A stretch of 64,000 nt of DNA from Wurfbainia villosa (taxonomy: Eukaryota > Streptophyta > Magnoliopsida > Zingiberales > Zingiberaceae). The notes below the pieces were generated by a model. It was not told where the DNA came from and did no database searches. It saw only the letters and a program-made list of their open reading frames with translations. Position 1 is the stretch's first letter. Each line of letters starts with the position of its first letter. Of this stretch, positions 1-11,059 are shown one piece after another. Both the position numbers and the translations under genes were made by a program. The stretch is from assembly GCA_025175895.1 (NCBI GenBank), contig CM045992.1, positions 119,314,377 to 119,378,376 on the forward strand, written 5' to 3'.

Positions 1-451
1 CTTAATTATCAAGCTATGTCCACGGAGAGATAATCCAACATCATAAAAGGATTCAAATGCTGCTGACGTGAAAATCGAATCCTCGACTCTCTCTCATCGT
101 CATCGATGCAGCATTCTCCGAGGACAGTAATACTGTATTTGTGACTACCTGATATGTTTTGATATCTTATCCATTCGGAATCCTTGTTACACCTCGTCGT
201 CAAAGGAGGAAGTCCTTCCACTCTTCAAAGGATAGAACGGAATTAGAAGAAAATCGAGACATGTCTCGGTGGATTCCGAGACAAGTCAATGATCGAAGGA
301 AATGGAAGCAAAGAGAATAAAAGAATCAGAGGTTACTTGAGAGAGAGCCCTACATAGAGAAAGAAGGAAAAATATAAAGGATATATCTCATAACGGAGTT
401 TAATGGAGGGAAAAAAAAAATATAAAATCGCATTGTAACGAAGAAGACTAA
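1..451. other. left-edge spacer, no recognised gene
   Basis: A 70-codon open frame lies on the minus strand at 9-221, but I recognise no domain in it and see no convincing splice partners. It could be an exon of a gene continuing left of the window or chance. The rest is AT-rich. Bases 449-451 (TAA) are the left target-site copy of the element that follows. Confidence 0.4.
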
Positions 452-1069
452 GGCTACGTTTGGTACGGGATAATCAGGTTTGTAATGTAATCGAATTATA
501 TTACAAGATCATTTACTTTGTTTGTTAACATTTCAAAGATGTAATTTAATGTAATCGCATTACAAAATAAAAACCAAGATCCGTAATCTCGATTACGAAG
601 AAAAAATGATGTAATCCGATTATATTACGAACTCAATATTTGTCTTTACAAATATGTCCTTCTTTTATTTTTTCTAATTACTTCTCGAGACCGGTCGGCG
701 ACCGACGCACGGGCCGTGATCGGCGACCGATCGTGATCGGCGGTCGGCGACAACGGCCGGCCGACGGCGACGGCGACCGGCTGACGGCGACGGCCGGCCG
801 ACGACGGCCGGCATCGGCCGACGGCCAAATGATCGACGGCCGACGGCAAACGATCGACCGGTGGCCGGCAAACCGACTTATAAGGCTATTTTTGTCATTT
901 TATAATAATATGAATTACATTCCTTATAACAAATATGGATACCAAACAAACGAATGTAATCACTTTTATAATCAAAGATTACACACCAATCGCTAACCAA
1001 ACACAGTAATGTAATACACATTACATTACATTACAAGGTTGATTACATTACCCCGTACCAAACGTAGCC
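452..1069 (+). mobile_element. PIF/Harbinger-like non-autonomous element, copy 1
   Basis: The terminal inverted repeats are GGCTACGTTTGGTACGGG at the left and its reverse complement at the right. They are flanked by the 3 bp direct repeat TAA (449-451 and 1070-1072), which is the target-duplication size of the PIF/Harbinger superfamily. Subterminal regions are rich in GTAATGTAAT-type motifs. The middle (about 690-880) is extremely GC-rich and built of CGGCCGACGGCGA-like words. There is no transposase, so it would need one supplied in trans. Open frames across the GC core are compositional artefacts. A second copy lies in opposite orientation at about 6990-7752. Confidence 0.85.
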
Positions 1070-1072
1070 TAA

Positions 1073-2339
1073 GAGACACCTCATAATAGAGATATTGTAT
1101 AGATCTGAAGAAAGTCAAGAGACACTCCTTTTGCGACGAATCACTATTTATAAGAGTGTTAGGCTGAGAAGACCAACGAGTTAAACACGCTCACGTTTCC
1201 TTCCACGTCTGCGATTTCCTATCAAGATTCATGGCACAGCAGCAGCAGCACGATGCTGAGACAAGTTAAAAACTTCACACTTTGCGGGTCAATTTGATGA
1301 GTTAATTTTGTCCGCGATGAGTTAATTTGATTGTGATCGATTCCAAATTCAAATAAAAGAAAAGAATTATATTAAATTGTCAACCAATATTAAACTACGA
1401 TCAATATTCGAATAAATCCATCAAAAATAGAGTCACAATAAGCCATACTCAATGCGGCAAATGACAATACTCTTGCATCTGTTAGTCAGGACTTAGTTGA
1501 AAGCATGGTCCTTGCAAAGAGGGAACACAGCCAGCACAAACCAGTTCGGTTAAAAGGCTCATCAAATGGGAAGAAAGAAGTTTCAGCTTTCATAAAATGT
1601 CCGATCACCATATTGTCTCATTCAGAATCGTAGGAGATAAATTAAAATTTAAATGACAAATATAAAGAAGAGGATCTGTCGATAGCTCAGAGTCATGACC
1701 TTCTCGAAAATTGATTCTTATCCATTAAAAATTATTCTTTTATACTTACCAACTAGATTAATATTGAGAATTGAAGTTTCAACTTATTATGACTCATAAA
1801 CAGTTAGACGACGAGATATAAATCATGAGAAATATTTTTGCCTAATCAAAAATTAACACGATAAAAAAATAGATATTTTAACAACTTTGCAGCCTAAAAA
1901 ATTTATTCTTATTCGTTAAAATTAAAATTTTTCCAATTTGAACCTATGAAAAGAAGGCTCAAACCATGGGCTCTATTTATTTTAAAATTCATTTTTTTTA
2001 AATATCAATTTAATCGATTCAATTTAAATAAAAATAATCGATTAAATCGAAATCAATTGACTAATAAATTTCAATTATATCAACTAATCATAAATCATAA
2101 TCATACAATGATAAAAACAAATTTGATTTATTTGATTTTTCTATTTTCAATTTAATTAATTTATTTTTTATCGGTTCGATTTATTTAATTTTATAATAAT
2201 TTGACTTTTCTTAAAATGGAATTCGGCGCCGCAGTTAGAGACTTGTAGGTGACCTCCCCCCTTGACCGTTTGGTACCAAATCAAACCGGAGCAGGAAGAG
2301 AAAGAGGAAGAGGAAGAGGAGGTGGTGGCGGTGGCGGTG
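1073..2339. other. upstream region of the TTG1-type gene; AT-rich repeats
   Basis: No gene is seen. Bases 1300-1440 are a diverged copy of a repeat also present at 4980-5095 (shared core GATGAGTTAATTTTRTC and a following TTAAAYTAMGATMAATRTTC), probably internal RTE-LINE sequence. Bases 1980-2215 are AT-rich with many AATCGATT words. The promoter and 5' UTR of the WD40 gene should lie at the right end, where GC content rises abruptly near 2222. Confidence 0.4.
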
Positions 2340-3371
2340 ATGGAGAGCTCGACGCTAGAATCGCCGGTCAAGCCCAACGTCTTCACCCTCAACTCCCCCC
2401 ACCCAGTCTACGCAATGGCCTTCTCCCCTTCCTCCGCCTCCCCCCGCCTCGCCCTTGGATCCTTCATCGAGGACTACGGCAACCGCGTCGAGGTGGTCGG
2501 CTTCGACGAGGACGCTTTCTCCTTCCTCCCCGAACCCGCCCTCTCATTCGACCACCCTTACCCTCCCACCAAGCTCATGTTCCACCCCCTCTCCCACCCT
2601 CTCCTCGCCTCCACCTCCGACTCCCTCCGTATCTGGGGTCTCGGCCCCGACTCCTCCGACCTCCGTTCCCTCCTCGACAACGCTAAGTCCAGTGTCCACT
2701 GCGCCCCCCTCACCTCCTTCGACTGGAACGACGTCGAGCCCCGCCGCATCGGCACCTCCTCCATCGACACCACCTGCACCATCTGGGACGTCGACCGCGG
2801 CGCCATCGAAACTCAACTCATCGCCCACGACAAGGAAGTCTACGACATTGCCTGGGGCGAGGCCGGCGTCTTCGCCTCCGTCTCCGCAGACGGATCCGTC
2901 CGCATCTTCGACCTCCGCGACAAGGAGCACTCCACCATTGTTTACGAGAGCCCTCAACCTGACACCCCCCTTCTCCGTCTCGCTTGGAACAAGGTCGACC
3001 GCTGCTACATGGCCGTCACCACCATGGACAGCAACCGCGTCGTCGTGCTCGACATACGCGCCCCGGCGGCTCCCGTTGCCGAGCTCCAGAGGCACCGCGC
3101 CAGCGTCAATGCCGTCGCATGGGCTCCGCAGGCCGCGCGGCATATTTGCTCCGCCGGGGACGATGGCCAAGCCCTAATTTGGGAATTGCCGGTGGCCGCT
3201 ACGGCGTCTGGTTCCTCGGCGCCGGCAACAACCTCAGTGGCGCCGGAAGGTATAGATCCTATCCTGGTCTACTCGACAGGTGCTGAAATCAACCAATTGC
3301 AGTGGTCTTCTGCTCATCCTGACTGGATAGGTATCGCCTTCGCCGACAAGGTGCAATTCCTGAGGGTTTGA
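2340..3371 (+). CDS. TTG1: WD40-repeat protein, TTG1/AN11/PAC1 type
   Basis: This single exon encodes 343 residues, matching the roughly 340 of TTG1. TTG1 proteins are WD40 scaffolds joining bHLH and R2R3-MYB factors in the MBW complex, which controls anthocyanin and proanthocyanidin synthesis and epidermal cell fate (established for the family). Visible signatures include VYAMAFS near residue 23, the HPYPPTKLMF block near 72, CAPLTSFDWNDVEP near 121, SIDTTCTIWD, AHDKEVYDIAWGEA, SVSADGSVRIFDLRDKEHST, ESPQPDTPLLRLAWNK, ASVNAVAWAP and a C terminus ending FLRV. I chose the ATG at 2340: the frame opens 26 codons earlier, but that extension is a low-complexity E/V run absent from the family. Codon use is strongly C-ending, unlike the AT-rich flanks. 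A GTAAG donor-like site at 3386 just after the stop suggests a possible 3' UTR intron (inference). TTG1 versus the close LWD1 family: the HPYPPTKLMF and N-terminal blocks favour TTG1. Confidence 0.93.
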   Translation: MESSTLESPVKPNVFTLNSPHPVYAMAFSPSSASPRLALGSFIEDYGNRVEVVGFDEDAFSFLPEPALSFDHPYPPTKLMFHPLSHPLLASTSDSLRIWGLGPDSSDLRSLLDNAKSSVHCAPLTSFDWNDVEPRRIGTSSIDTTCTIWDVDRGAIETQLIAHDKEVYDIAWGEAGVFASVSADGSVRIFDLRDKEHSTIVYESPQPDTPLLRLAWNKVDRCYMAVTTMDSNRVVVLDIRAPAAPVAELQRHRASVNAVAWAPQAARHICSAGDDGQALIWELPVAATASGSSAPATTSVAPEGIDPILVYSTGAEINQLQWSSAHPDWIGIAFADKVQFLRV

Positions 3372-3509
3372 AACCCTAACAAGGGGTAAGCTCAAGTGCT
3401 TAACGATGCATTCTTATTTCCTGCTTTAAATTGATTGCAAGAAGATCTCCCTTTCTTTTTTGGATAAGCAATTATATATATATAGAAATGTTTTCCTGTG
3501 CAATTTATC

Positions 3510-3607
3510 CGTGAGCATCTCCATTATCCACTGTCCGATCCTTTAGAATTCAAAGATTGAGCTATAGTGCACAAGCGATCGGACGATGAATAACAGAGGT
3601 GCTCACG
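3510..3607. repeat. short foldback (about 31 bp arms)
   Basis: The left arm (3510-3541, beginning CGTGAGCATCTCC) is an imperfect inverted copy of the right arm (3577-3607, ending AGAGGTGCTCACG), with about six mismatches and a loop of about 35 bases. It lies some 140 bases downstream of the WD40 stop codon. It may be a tiny MITE or a transcribed hairpin. I see no clear target duplication. Confidence 0.6.
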
Positions 3608-3739
3608 AATCAGAAGTTCAAGAGTACATAATAGTCAAGTACTAGAAGCAATTCATGTCTGATGAAGTATCAGATTCGAATACATTTCTAATATTTGTAT
3701 ACATGAATTTGGACACTCCTATATTTGAACATTTCTAAT

Positions 3740-3968
3740 CAGGGTTCGTCAGAATGGACTCGAAAAGGTCAGAACGGATGTTCCAGAACTGGAACGCCTT
3801 ATGTCGTTCTAGATTTCTGACCAAGAATGTTCCATGGGAAAGACAACGACTGATGGAGATGACGAATCAACCATGGCTATAGAAGAAAGGAAGAGATGGC
3901 ATCACGGCCGTTTCATAATGGAAACGGAGGCATCCGTGACGGTTGTTGCGTCCGTTCCGACGAACCCT
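3740..3968. mobile_element. Mutator-like MITE, 229 bp, with 9 bp target duplication
   Basis: The ends are inverted repeats: AGGGTTCGTCAGAATGGA at the left and the reverse complement of AGGGTTCGTCGGAACGGA at the right. The 9 bp ATTTCTAAT flanks both sides (3731-3739 and 3969-3977). A 9 bp duplication is characteristic of Mutator-like elements. The interior has no coding capacity. It sits in the 3' flank, or possible 3' UTR intron, of the TTG1-type gene. Confidence 0.82.
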
Positions 3969-3977
3969 ATTTCTAAT

Positions 3978-5100
3978 AGTCAATTTCTTTGGATTGTCTC
4001 TCACCAAAGAAATTGCTATTATGTGCCCACCGTACAAAGTGAATCAAACAAGACAATGCAAGATGCTTCACTTTTGTCAATAACCGTCCACCTCTAAAGA
4101 GCTTCCCATAGACCCAAAGAGTCTTCTGATAGGAGGTCATCTCCTGTCCCATGTGGAGCCGCTCTCGAACCCTACTCCGAAAAATGAAGATCCCCCTTTC
4201 TAGTTCACGAGTAGTTAGCGAAAAGAACATTCTTTGTGGATCTAGGACAAAACTCTTCAACACTTCTTATTACTTGGCCACTGCAGTTTTCCCTTCTGCA
4301 AAGTGCAAATGACTTGCAAAGGAAAGATGATGAGGTTAACATGGATTGGCACTTTAAATTTTAGGTTGGATTTTTCGTTTTGGTCTGTGTCACTTCATAA
4401 ACTTCCAGTTATTGAGATCAAGCCAGTTCATAATTACAAACTAGATTACCAAGTTCCAAATTCTACCATTACAGCTACCTTTCGAGTTCTAAGTTCCATT
4501 GTTTCATCAGAAAGCCAAACCTGTGCTTCTTGAGTAGTTTTCAGAATCTTCTTTTGTTGTCTACTTGTAGTTAAGTAGGGTGAAATTCAAGTGAATTGAG
4601 TACTCTCATAAGACTAGAAAATGCATTCCGTTCTCAACTATTGCAATTGAATCATGCAGTCCAGGCAATGTTGTTTGTTGAACTCAGATATTCCCAGTTT
4701 TTTCTTTTGTTTGATACACTGATATATGCAGTGGATGGGAGTTGGCACCTGATTTTGATGTGGCTCTTAATATATGATTTTGTAGGAAATTACGACTATT
4801 TTATCGTGATAAATATGAGAAGTGGTAGAATGTATTTAGATGGCACTGGAGCCTACATGTATAACATCATTGATATTGATAGTCGCGTGCTTAAAATGCT
4901 GTGTGAGGTACAATACATTACAACAACAATAACAATCAAATCTTTCTCCACTAGATGGGGTTGACTATATAATTTTTTTATGCTCCCGATGAGTTAATTT
5001 TATCATGGCCGATCTTAAGTCCGAATAAAGGAGAGTTGCATTAGGTTGTCAGTTATTATTAAACTAAGATAAATGTTCAATGAATGTATAATATGTTGAA
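3978..5100. other. non-coding stretch with an RTE-LINE 3' remnant
   Basis: No gene is recognised. Bases 4915-4972 carry an ACAACAACAATAACAATCAAATC tract followed by CCACTAGATGGGGTTGACTATAT. In plant genomes this is the reverse complement of the 3' tail of RTE-clade LINEs. Bases 4980-5095 are the partner of the diverged repeat at 1300-1440. Bases 4260-4600 could hold 3' UTR sequence of the WD40 gene if a 3' UTR intron exists, which cannot be decided from sequence. Confidence 0.4.
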
Positions 5101-5789
5101 AATGTGAATGGAAATAAGGAAATGGGAGGATGAGAAAATCCTCATGTGGAGGAGTTTAGTCTCACATTGGTAGTTGAGGGACAACTTGATTGGTTTATAA
5201 TGTATCACAAGCATTGTAGTTGTGAACATATGCAAGGGAAAAAGCTCTCTCTCACGCGTGGGTGCGCAGGGGGGTGCAAATTCAGGGTCCGGATTGCACT
5301 ACCACAAGACAACTTGTGTGCGAGCGTGACCTGCGCGCGTCGAATGTACAACCGGTCGAGGCATAATTTGCCCAAGTGGATCCAACCAACCTTTTGCTAA
5401 TCCGTTCCATTTTTTGTAACGTATGCATTGATGCTTGGCGTTGAAATGGTCGAGTTGATTGCAGACGTTTCAAAAGCGAGCCATTAATCCATTAATTACA
5501 TAATTAATTGGAGATATGCTACGAAGTTATAAAAGAGGAAGCGTTGGAGATGTGAGAGTAGTTAATTTCTCCAACTCTTCTCCTTTTTCTCCTGCGCCGT
5601 TGATAGCTTTCTAGTGTAGTTAGTTCGCCGGAAACGACCTGTGCTTTCGTCGTTCACTCGGTTTTGTCGTTGTATCCTAGGAAACAGTCGTCCATCACCC
5701 TCGAAGGCATGGAAGAGGGGGCGAATCTATTTTAAGGACACCGTGGAAACCATAGGCCTCGATACCGAGTAGTACTGCGGAACTACCGA
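5101..5789. other. unassigned stretch, possibly old LTR-retrotransposon sequence
   Basis: This is a mixed-composition region (a GC-rich patch at 5245-5360, then sequence typical of retrotransposon leaders). There are no intact ends, primer-binding site or coding domains. I cannot demonstrate an LTR pair, so this is only a suspicion. Confidence 0.2.
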
Positions 5790-5795
5790 GTGCTC

Positions 5796-6027
5796 CTCCG
5801 ACTCTGCAATCCGGCTTTGCCGAATCAGCTCTGCCGAATCGACTATCCCGAATCGGCTCTGCCGGATCAGCTCTTCCGGATCGACTATTCCGGATCGGCT
5901 ATACCGAATCGGCTCTGCCGAATCAACTCTGCCAAATCATCTTTGCTGAATCAACTCTTCTGGATTGGCTTGCCAAATTGACTCTGCCAAATCGACTCTG
6001 TCGAATCAGCTCTCTAGGATCGGCTGC
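5796..6027. repeat. degenerate 14-bp minisatellite, about 16 units
   Basis: The array is built of 14-base units close to GAATCGGCTCTGCC (variants GGATCGACTATTCC, GAATCAACTCTGCC, AAATCGACTCTGTC). Because 14 is not a multiple of 3, each frame cycles every 42 bases, so an open frame at 5790-5981 shows repeating N-x-L/R-x-x-I-D/N residues. I regard that frame as a by-product of the repeat. Confidence 0.8.
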
Positions 6028-6504
6028 TCGCATCCATCGCGCAATCTGGTTACATCATTGGCTCGAGGACTCATTGACTCATCTTCGACTCACGAAAGAA
6101 CTATCCGAAACCATTGCAGCAGATCTCCCCCATGAAGGAGAGATAAATTTACAACATAATACATTTAGGAAAAAAACTCAGCTAACAGTAACTGATGATT
6201 AATTTTAGATAAATTCATCACATTAGATCTTTGGTTCATGGACCTTCTTTCTTCATCGTTGTTTCTAATTTTTTTATATTACATATCAGGAAATTGCAGT
6301 TAGATTTCAAATTTCTCTTTTTTGCATTCTAATGTGAGAGGGGAAACTAATCGATCCCATTTGTCCTCGAGTATAATTGTGATACTTCAACTAAAATATA
6401 TTCAAACAACGGTGAATTCTTGGAGAGAAATGCTAGAAGCGAAAGATCTTCCACTCAGTAGAATAAAGATAAAATATATAAAATTTAAATTTAATAATAT
6501 TAGA

Positions 6505-6820
6505 TACAACAATAATAACGATCAAATCTTATCAATATAAATCCTTCTATATTATTAGGCTATATCCCTTATTATATCATCATCTATACTCAAATTTTTT
6601 TTGGTATTTCTCTTCTTCATTTGATGTGCATATTTGTTATTGTTTCACATCGTTTAACTGAAATATTTATTGATCGTCTAAATATATATATATCATTTTA
6701 AATGTATCTTTTAAAATTTTCTTTTAATAAATACAATTCTGATTTGCTTTCTAACACTAACATCTTTATCCCTGCAATTCTCGTATTACTATGCGACCGA
6801 CGCTTATATAAGATGCAAAA
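6505..6820 (-). mobile_element. RTE-clade LINE 3' fragment
   Basis: It begins with the CAACAATAATAACGATCAAATCTTATC tail motif. Read on the minus strand it retains decayed codons for the reverse-transcriptase C terminus, corresponding to the family's RRPI and RRCE region. It aligns by eye with the fragments at 15915-16330 (same strand) and 11760-12157 (opposite strand). It is 5'-truncated and full of stops. Confidence 0.55.
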
Positions 6821-6990
6821 TATAATTCAAGTGGAAGTCACCGAGATTTCCTTTTTCTTTTGGACATACAACTTTATACTGCTATGCCTTCCCTTTCAGA
6901 TCTGTAGAGGCGACTTAAAAATTCTCAGGTGGCAACAACTCGCGTTTGAATATCCAGCAACCAGTTCCTACACTGACGCAACTAAAGATA

Positions 6991-7752
6991 CCTACGTTTG
7001 ATACGATACGAGGTAATGTAATCAAATTTGTAATGTAATATAATGTAATGTGTATTGTATTACTGTGTTTGATTAGCAATTGGTGTGTAATCTTTGATTA
7101 CAAAAGTGATTACATTCGTTTGTTTGGTATCTATATTTATTATAAGGAATGTAATTCATATTATTATAAAATGATAAAAATATCATTATAATTTCTTTTT
7201 AAGATAATATAATTCTTGATCGTCGACCAATGCTAATCATCGGGCGATTGTCGCTTGCCGCCGCCATCTATCGGCCGGCCGATCGCCGACCGGCCACCGA
7301 TCACGGCTGTCACCGATCGCCGGCTTGCCGATCACGGCCGATCGATCCGATCGTTTGGCCGATCGTCGCTCGGTCGGCCGATTGCCGCCACCTAATCGCC
7401 GATCGTCGGCCGATCGCCGATCGGCCGACCGGCCGATCGTGGTTTCGGCCGTCGATCGACAACCATCATCACCGACAAATCGCTACTGATTGTCGGTGGT
7501 CGTTGTTGAGGTACGTCGAGAAGCAATGAGAAAAATAAAAGAAGGATATATTTGTCATGATAAATATTGAGTCCGTAATGTAATCGGATTACATAATTTT
7601 TCCTTCGTAATCGAGATTACGGATCTTGACACTTATTTTGTAATGCAATTATATTACATTACATCTTTGAAATGTTACCAAATAAAATAAATTATCTTGT
7701 AATATAATCCTGATTATATTACAAGCCTGATTATCCCGTACCAAAAATAGTA
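6991..7752 (-). mobile_element. PIF/Harbinger-like non-autonomous element, copy 2
   Basis: This is a second copy of the element at 452-1069, inverted relative to it. The left part (CCTACGTTTGATACG, then GTAATGTAAT-rich sequence and GATTACATTCGTTTGTTTGG) matches the reverse complement of the right part of copy 1 over about 200 bases. The right end (GATTATCCCGTACCAAAAATAG) matches the left end of copy 1. The GC-rich CGGCCGATCG core (about 7220-7510) is longer than in copy 1. The terminal bases are diverged and no clean target duplication remains, so this copy looks older. It encodes nothing. Confidence 0.78.
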
Positions 7753-10700
7753 CCGTGACATGAATGTCACGGCAGGGGTATGCTTAACTCTCTTTAGTCT
7801 GCATGATAGTAGTAATCTGGTATGAAGTAGATAGATAATAGTAAGCACCTCTTTGCTTGATTGTTTGTGTATTAGTAACTCGATCCTCCTGTGTATCAGA
7901 GATGCATACTCTGGTTGACACGGCGGTCATAAACTTATTGTGTCGAGGTTTTCTATGATGGCTTAAACCTTGCTCGATAGCTATTCACAATTGTTTGAGA
8001 ATTAGTCGTAGGGTCAGTCTCATGTAGTTTAGCCTTGGAGTCAACAATCGATTATTAATCGAATCGATTGAATCACTTAATAAATTAAATTATTTTAATT
8101 AATTGAATCGATTGAATTTTTTAATAAAAAATTAATTAATTCAGTTAAAATTTTTTAAAAAATATTTTTTTTTAAAATTAATCAATTGATACTACCATAT
8201 CTATCAATCAATATACAAAATTATATTTTTATAAGATTAATATTATAATATAATTGATCGTTAATTATTTCAGTATTCGACTGATAAATTGATAATTTTT
8301 AATTCAATTTTATTAGTTAAATTGATTTTTTAAATTCAAATTTAAAAATATAAAATTAATTGAAAAAAATAATATTTTTAAAAATAAAAATTAAATTTCC
8401 AAATAAACTAAATTGAATTTTGGATTTTGATCAGTTTGTCCGGTTTATTCAAACTTTTGCACACGGTTTAACCAAATTTTGAATCCTTTTATTTTAGTTA
8501 ATATTTACTTTCTTAGTAGGAAAAAGTGTTAGAAGTGGGGGAAAAAAATAGAAGTAATCGATACATTAGAAGTGGGGAAAAAAAGAAGAGATTATATTGA
8601 TTTGAGAAGAGATAAAATTGAAAGAAATAAATGATTCAGGCTCATGCTCATAGTAGTTCTTCAACAATATTATTATTGTTGGTAGTACTTTCGTGCCCCT
8701 ATAGATATAACGCATTAATTAATACGGTATAAATTTATATTAATAAATAAGGATAAATTTCTATCGCTGAATGACAATATCAATCGGAATATCTCGTCCT
8801 CCACCATACTAATCAAACGCTATAGCCAAAGATTATCTGAGAAAAAGGACTTTCAAAATGTTAGTTAACACTTTGTTTACCGATATTCACGGGCATGAAT
8901 TTCGAATTCTGAAATTAATCTCTTACAGAGTAAAATAAAATTATATATAATAAATCCATCATCAAAACTCCACGTGATGAAAATTTTATAACTGTCCTTT
9001 TTAATGCTTTCGTATAGCTCCGGGTAAGTAGGTTATGGGCGGGTGAATTTTTAGGGAGGAACGAGGGTGGTTGAGCAGGGAGATTGATGTCGAGAAAAAA
9101 AGGATGTGGCGGCTGAGAGGAGCCAGAATTTGGTTGGTTTTTAGAATATCTCAGAGATGAAGATTTGGTCGTGTGGCTCAGTGATTTGGTATGATAAGTG
9201 CACCAACTTAAATCTTTAGAGGGCAATATGAGATGATGATTTGCCTATTAAGTGCATTAATAACACAAAAAATAATTATTATTATATAAATACGTCAATC
9301 TAATGACTTCTATCAGTCCATCTCAAGACTATTATGAGAGATAAATCATAAAAAAATTTTGAACCTTGATGCGATTAATAAAGTCGTAGAAGATCATTCT
9401 GAATTCAAGAAAGAGTTTTAGATCTCTCTATGAGATTCAACGTATACCTCATCTACAAACTATCATACGATCTTACCAATGCACACTGGAAGACATCATT
9501 TTGTAAAATGTTTTTTTTTTCACCAAAAAGGAATGGTCAGGATACCAAACCGCCTTCTGTAACATCCTTCCAAATCTGGAAATATTAGGGTCAGATATCA
9601 CCGATATTTTTCAAGGAAAAAATTAATAATAAACAGAAATATATAATTGACATATAGAGTGTAATAAATGGTCTTTATTTTTATTTTTATATTATAGAAA
9701 TATTGTCGGTAACAGATAAGAAATAATTTGTATAAGCTATCCTCATAAACAATATTTCATCTAATCAGCTTGATCCAGTCACTCCTCTCGTAGACACAAC
9801 TCTCCAAATTCATCAACCAACCGGAATTACCCTAATGCTAAACCAAGTTGTTAAGCTCATCCTATTTTGTGGTTCACTTGACTCTGATGCAAAAGGAAAA
9901 ACCCTCTCCTAGATACTCCCTCTCGTCAATCCCATAGTAAAGAAAAAGAATTAATCACAGATGATCTATGACCTCGACGTGTTGATGAATGTGATGGAGG
10001 ACAGACATCCTGACACGACTTTTCTATTCAATTTGAGAATCTATCTTTGTTCTAACTCTGTATCGTATTAATCAACGTGCCATCTCGTGACTTGTTCTAC
10101 TGACTAGTTGTGTGATGTGCTCCACCTCATCGGCTTGCTTTCGTCCACCAAACCTCTAGGTCAGTCAGTTGGCTTACCCCAACGTGCCCATTTCACTTGA
10201 CTGCCAATCGACAATCAAATCAAGCTCATATAGTCCAATCTATACATCCTAATTGCTTCATTTAATCTGTCTAAAATTGAAATCGCACCTATTAAAAAAT
10301 ATATTAAGAGCCACAATAAATGCGAGGGAAAAAAAACTTAATTAATAATGCAACAATAATAATCAAATCTTAATCAACTAATAATTTAATAAATTCATGC
10401 ATTGAACATTATTGACTCATAATCTAACACAATCCTTTTTCTTTATCTGGATTTAAAACTGACCATGGCAGGAAAATAATAAAATAAAACTTATTTAAAT
10501 AGAAATAATGATATAATCATCAATAGAATCTAATGGCGATAAAAGTTTGCTGCTACTTGACCTTACCTTAATGTTATCTCCGAAACCATCAGGCAGAGGA
10601 AATATATGTTTCTTGGAAAATGTGGAACAAGATAATGGAACTATAAAGAGAACTGAATAAACTATGCTGGAGTTGGAGAGATATTAGGGGTTGAAGGAAC

Positions 10701-10763
10701 ATACTCGAGCATTAGGGGATTTGGTGGTTGAACCTTCACATTGTGGATTCACAAAAGGTCTTC
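7753..10763. other. AT-rich intergenic stretch with decayed repeats
   Basis: No gene is recognised. Bases 8040-8470 are AT-rich with many AATCGATTGAAT and TTAATTAATTG words, resembling 1980-2215. Bases 9300-9480 contain AGAGATAAATCAT, which I read as a decayed, inverted copy of the SINE 3' motif GTGATTTACCTC. A 103-codon minus frame at 8915-9226 has no recognisable domain and is probably chance. The right end may contain 3' UTR and downstream sequence of the AN-like gene. Confidence 0.4.
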
Positions 10764-11059
10764 ATCACCTGAACCTGATGAGGAGTGATTCGATATACTC
10801 GGTGAAGAACAAAGCCTGATATAGATTTAGATGCCAGTAGCTGTTGAGAAAATATACAATCCATTTAGAAGCAAGATTAGCAGTGAATAAATGAACGTCT
10901 TGATGTTGTTCTAACACAATATTAGCTGTGAACACATCCCTACAAACTGAGAACACAAAATGGGCAAACACATTCAAAATTGCAACCCGATAAACAAACT
11001 GAGCAATCCAAATAGAAGAATGAATAGATTCACGTCGAGCATACGGCAGCAAGCATAGT

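Noticed and set aside
640..996. Long open frames on both strands through the GC-rich core of the first Harbinger-like element (and 7230-7529 in the second)
   Set aside because: They coincide exactly with the GC-rich repeat, appear in several frames at once and encode only Arg/Asp/Gly-rich low complexity.
2455..3177. Overlapping 200+ codon frames on both strands of the WD40 gene
   Set aside because: They are shadows produced by GC-rich third positions; only the frame at 2340-3371 carries WD40 motifs.
3973..4263. 96-codon minus frame near the Mutator-like MITE
   Set aside because: No recognisable domain, starts inside the MITE target duplication and has no splice partners.
5790..5981. Apparent repeat protein
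   Set aside because: It is the translation of the 14-bp minisatellite.
8915..9226. 103-codon minus frame
   Set aside because: No domain, AT-rich surroundings and no conserved motif; treated as chance.
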